From Chloroflexota bacterium (GTDB lineage Bacteria; Chloroflexota; Anaerolineae; B4-G1), in contig JAAEPW010001390.1 of assembly GCA_024232355.1 (NCBI GenBank), positions 1 to 57,067 of the forward strand: 57,067 nucleotides of DNA. The letters run 5' to 3'. This document shows, piece after piece, positions 54,050 to 57,067 of the stretch (within the stretch, counting starts at the first letter, position 1; the number at the start of each line of letters is the position of its first letter). The position numbers and the translations under genes were made by a program. The notes below the pieces were generated by a model, which saw nothing but the letters and a program-made list of their open reading frames with translations, was not told the origin of the DNA and did no database searches.

Positions 54050-57000
54050 AACTGGAACGATTGTTGGCTCCATTGGGTCTGGCGATAGTGTGGCTGGCCC
54101 TGACCCTGGGAATCCTATCACTTGGTGTTTCTACCAGCCAAGCAGCGCCGCTGCAGACAACAGATGTCTTGCCGGTATCCGTGCCAACCGGGCAGGTGCT
54201 ACCACATAAGGCTGCGGCTGTCAGTGCGTCGAATGTCCCCTCGATCAGCAACGTCACCGGCGCTACCTACGACGCAGACCGGGGAGAAATGGTTGTCTTT
54301 GGCATCGCTGACCCTGCCCTGCCGGCGTTAGATTACGCGCATGTGCAGGAAAACCTCGCCATCGCCATGCGTGCTTTGTACGACTCGAACGGGCCAGAGA
54401 TACCGGGGGTATCCATCGAGGGCACCTTGGACCCGCTGGACGTGATCTATTTCGGGAATGTGACGGACACGCATTTTGGCCAGGTGTCGTTCGAGTCTGA
54501 CCGGTTGCTCAAGATCTATACGCTGGGCAAGGATAATCTGACGGGCATCACCGTAACGTCGAACGTCACCGGCTATATGAGCTACCCCGATCGAATGGAA
54601 TTGCTGACCGAGACCGTGACAGACTCGATCCTCATCCGCTATTTCTTTACGCCCACGCTGCGCATCAAGCAGATCACCACTCCCCACACCATCATTTTCA
54701 GTCCCACGGTACACTTTATTGACTGGGCCTATATGAGCGCGGAGACTAGTACAGCCACAACCGAGGCCGCGCAGGGTTTTGTGGATAACTTTAACCAACA
54801 TTATCTGGACTATGCCGCCGAGCGGTGGGCCGTCTACAGCGACACCACGCTTTACGAGATGGCACAACTGGCCAAATTGACCGCTGTTGGCCAGTGGGTC
54901 TATGACCAGGGACTAGAACTGCCAGGGATGAACACCCCCTGGCTCGACCATTATCCCATCTCTCATGCAGCTACCGTCACGCAGACGCCCGGCATTACGG
55001 TCACCTGGGTCCAGACCATATCCGGCACGCCCTACGACTCGAGCCTGCGGGGCGGTGTGTATGCTTATGGTATTCTCGAGTGGCTGCTTGGTACTTTGGA
55101 AGATCAAGAAATAGCCAATGACGCTCAAAACGGCATCAAGCCGCCCCAACCTCAATATATGCCCTGCCATTTAAGACCTACCCAACGCTGCCCCCGTCGC
55201 CCTTTTGGCGTCACGTGCATTGCGACACCGGGGCCTTTGATGGGCTATGTCATCCCGCTGGCCGATAACGCCGTGGCCAACGGCGGTTTCGAAGGTGGGC
55301 CCGGCAGCGCACCGTGGAACCAGAACAGCATCTTTGAGATGATCATGGCAGGCTCAGCCCGCAGTGGCGACTATGCGGCTCAATTCCCAGTCTATCATAA
55401 TGCCCAGGTCGCGATGTTTCAGACCCTCTACATTCCAGCCGACGCGACGACGGCACGGGTGACCTACTGGCGCGCGGTAGCCACCGCCGAGACGACCCAT
55501 CCTTGGGACTTTTTCGCGTCCTTCCTGACCGACGGCGACGGCGCTCGCTTGGCTACGTTCGAGGGACTTGACGACGGAGACGCAGATGGTTATTGGCATC
55601 AAGTCAGTTTTGACGCCGGTTCTTATGCCGGTCAGACGGTGCAACTCTGGTTCACTGCCACGACGAATGGAAGCAATATCACCAACTTTTTTGTGGACGA
55701 CATCAGCCTGGACTATTTGGATCCCACACCTCCCACTGTTATGACGGTCACAACGACAGACGTAGGGACCCGTAGGCGTCCATCACCTGCAAAACCGATC
55801 GCGACAAACAAGGCGATTATGACGGGTGCCGTCGAATTTCACATCGTCTTTCACGAACACATGAAACCCTCTGTCGTACCAACTGTGACCATCCGTCATC
55901 AGGTATCTCAGACGATGTACACGCTCACAGCGAAAACAGAGACGGGTTATACCAACGGCTACCTGGACAGCGATCCAACAAATTGGTATGGGACGTATAC
56001 GTTCACTTTGCAGATGGAGGACGGCACCTACGACTTGGATGTCTCAGCAGCACAGGATGTGGCCGGGAACGTGATGTACACAGCGACCAATGCCTATACC
56101 TTTGTGTTTGACGCAACCTCTCCCCAGGTACAAGGCATCTCTCCGGCAAACGGAGCGAGCGACATGCCGGTGGACGCGAGTGTCGTCATCACATTTAGTG
56201 AAGCGATCAATACCAACACGTTCAGTTACTCTGTATCACCTGATCCTGGTGGATGGGCGGCGAGTTGGAACGCAATGACTGATGTGGTGACGCTCACGCA
56301 CAACGCCTTTATGACGGGCACGCTCTATACCGTCACCGTTACATCAGCCGGTGATTTGGCGGGCAACCCTCTCGATGGCGCGCCGGTGATTTGGTCATTC
56401 ACGACGTTCGTCCCGGACACAACTGCACCAGAAGTAGTGGGCACATCTCCCGTTAATGACGCGAGTGAGGTAGCGGTGGATGCAAACATTGTCATCACCT
56501 TTAGCGAGGCAATCAGTACCAACACGTTCAGTTACTCTGTGTCACCTGATCCTGGTGGATGGGCGGCGAGTTGGAACGCAATGACTGATGTGGTGACGCT
56601 CACCCACAACGCCTTTATGACGGGTACGCTCTATACCGTTACCGTCACAGCAGCTGACGACCTGGCAGATAATCCTCTTGACGGCGCGTCGGTGATTTGG
56701 TCGTTCACGACATTGGTTCCAGACACAGTTGTGCCAGAGATACTCGGTGTCTTTCCCATCAACAATGCAAGTGAGGTAGTGGTGGACGCAAACATCGTCA
56801 TTACCTTTAGCGAGGCGATCAGCACCAACACGTTCCTTTATTCCATATCGCCCGATCCCGGTGGATGGACGGTGAGTTGGAATGGAATGAACGATATGGT
56901 AACGCTCACGCACAACACCTTTATGACCGGGACACGCTACACGATCACCGTCACGGCAGCCGATGACCTGGCAGACAATCCTCTCAACGGCGCGCCGGTG

Positions 57001-57067
57001 AGTTGGTCGTTCACGACGTTCGTCCCGGACACAACTGCGCCAGAGATACTCGGTGTCTTTCCCATCA
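54037..57067 (+). CDS. secreted multidomain protein with Ig-like repeats, partial
   Basis: An open frame from ATG 54037 (GGAGG eight bases upstream, inside the TPR gene end) runs off the window after 1010 codons without a stop. A Sec signal peptide is clear: basic start, hydrophobic LGLAIVWLALTLGILSLGV, and a likely cut after SQA near residue 36. Residues 60-380 are an unassigned domain. Around 410-565 is a carbohydrate-binding-like beta sandwich (NGGFEGGPGSAPW, then FFVDDISLDY). From about 690 there are bacterial Ig-like repeats of 102 residues (VVITFSEAI, YSVSPDPGGW, FMTGTLYTVTVT). It is probably exported to the cell surface or beyond, so it seems unrelated to cytosolic immunity despite the overlap. 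A short Cys-rich patch (near 55150-55240) may be locally out of frame. Confidence 0.8.
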   Translation, partial: MCKVKLERLLAPLGLAIVWLALTLGILSLGVSTSQAAPLQTTDVLPVSVPTGQVLPHKAAAVSASNVPSISNVTGATYDADRGEMVVFGIADPALPALDYAHVQENLAIAMRALYDSNGPEIPGVSIEGTLDPLDVIYFGNVTDTHFGQVSFESDRLLKIYTLGKDNLTGITVTSNVTGYMSYPDRMELLTETVTDSILIRYFFTPTLRIKQITTPHTIIFSPTVHFIDWAYMSAETSTATTEAAQGFVDNFNQHYLDYAAERWAVYSDTTLYEMAQLAKLTAVGQWVYDQGLELPGMNTPWLDHYPISHAATVTQTPGITVTWVQTISGTPYDSSLRGGVYAYGILEWLLGTLEDQEIANDAQNGIKPPQPQYMPCHLRPTQRCPRRPFGVTCIATPGPLMGYVIPLADNAVANGGFEGGPGSAPWNQNSIFEMIMAGSARSGDYAAQFPVYHNAQVAMFQTLYIPADATTARVTYWRAVATAETTHPWDFFASFLTDGDGARLATFEGLDDGDADGYWHQVSFDAGSYAGQTVQLWFTATTNGSNITNFFVDDISLDYLDPTPPTVMTVTTTDVGTRRRPSPAKPIATNKAIMTGAVEFHIVFHEHMKPSVVPTVTIRHQVSQTMYTLTAKTETGYTNGYLDSDPTNWYGTYTFTLQMEDGTYDLDVSAAQDVAGNVMYTATNAYTFVFDATSPQVQGISPANGASDMPVDASVVITFSEAINTNTFSYSVSPDPGGWAASWNAMTDVVTLTHNAFMTGTLYTVTVTSAGDLAGNPLDGAPVIWSFTTFVPDTTAPEVVGTSPVNDASEVAVDANIVITFSEAISTNTFSYSVSPDPGGWAASWNAMTDVVTLTHNAFMTGTLYTVTVTAADDLADNPLDGASVIWSFTTLVPDTVVPEILGVFPINNASEVVVDANIVITFSEAISTNTFLYSISPDPGGWTVSWNGMNDMVTLTHNTFMTGTRYTITVTAADDLADNPLNGAPVSWSFTTFVPDTTAPEILGVFPI
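56128..57067 (+). repeat. 306-bp tandem repeats encoding Ig-like domains
   Basis: Units begin at 56128, 56434, 56740 and 57046, exactly 306 bases apart (102 codons). Units two and three share long identical stretches. The fourth is cut off by the window end, so more may follow. Confidence 0.9.

Overview
The window looks like accessory DNA from a Chloroflexota bacterium, perhaps a filamentous Anaerolineae-like lineage. This is an inference from the gene style: many STAND/NACHT ATPases with WD40, TPR or HEAT sensors, caspase-like proteases, FGE-sulfatase folds, and a Chloroflexota-like transposase fragment. I saw no rRNA, tRNA or CRISPR array. Housekeeping genes are nearly absent. The content fits an immunity or programmed-cell-death island in which ATPase switches couple ligand sensors to protease or other effectors.

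Layout. (1) 0.1-4.9 kb: a broken SIR2 / beta-propeller / caspase gene, two uncharacterised proteins and a TPR protein, all on +. (2) 5.0-10.3 kb, on -: a compact operon of a RecB-like PD-(D/E)XK nuclease, a trypsin / NB-ARC / TPR protein and a DnaQ-like exonuclease fused to a WYL domain. (3) 10.3-11.35 kb: a mostly empty divergent region with two terminator-like hairpins. (4) 11.35-17.4 kb: two tandem paralogous NACHT / HEAT / FGE-sulfatase genes. Their 3' ends look like diversity-generating-retroelement variable regions, each followed by a short hairpin and an identical 23-nt tract. (5) 17.5-25.4 kb: two large STAND-WD40 proteins with 21 and 14 blades; the second has lost its Walker A lysine. 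(6) 25.4-35.9 kb: the most interesting block, a tight run of clostripain (C11) protease, CHAT protease, ATPase-less WD40 protein, sensor-less STAND ATPase and a second WD40 protein carrying a zinc ribbon and an amidotransferase-like tail. (7) 36-45.2 kb: STAND relics, an orphan WD40 protein, a split STAND plus helical-repeat sensor pair, and an IS fragment joined to a WD40 pseudogene. (8) 45.3-54 kb: a PHP-domain hydrolase, a STAND / helical-repeat fusion, and a split NB-ARC plus TPR pair. (9) 54 kb to the end: a secreted Ig-repeat protein that runs off the window.

How the genes may work together. Sensor and ATPase are sometimes fused and sometimes separate genes with coupled start and stop codons. 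The break always falls at the same conserved helix (motif like DEYGLRHLPRHL), as if sensors were swapped at a fixed junction. A 17-residue motif with invariant Q1, G9 and G14 occurs twice at the C-terminus of the CHAT protease and once near the N-terminus of four STAND ATPases, including the one in the same operon. This is the layout of fungal HET-s-type and bacterial amyloid signalling pairs, where an NLR N-terminus templates an effector C-terminus. I propose, as inference, that this motif wires effectors to switches here. Many decayed 5' fragments of STAND genes and near-identical WD40 repeats point to rapid birth, death and recombination.
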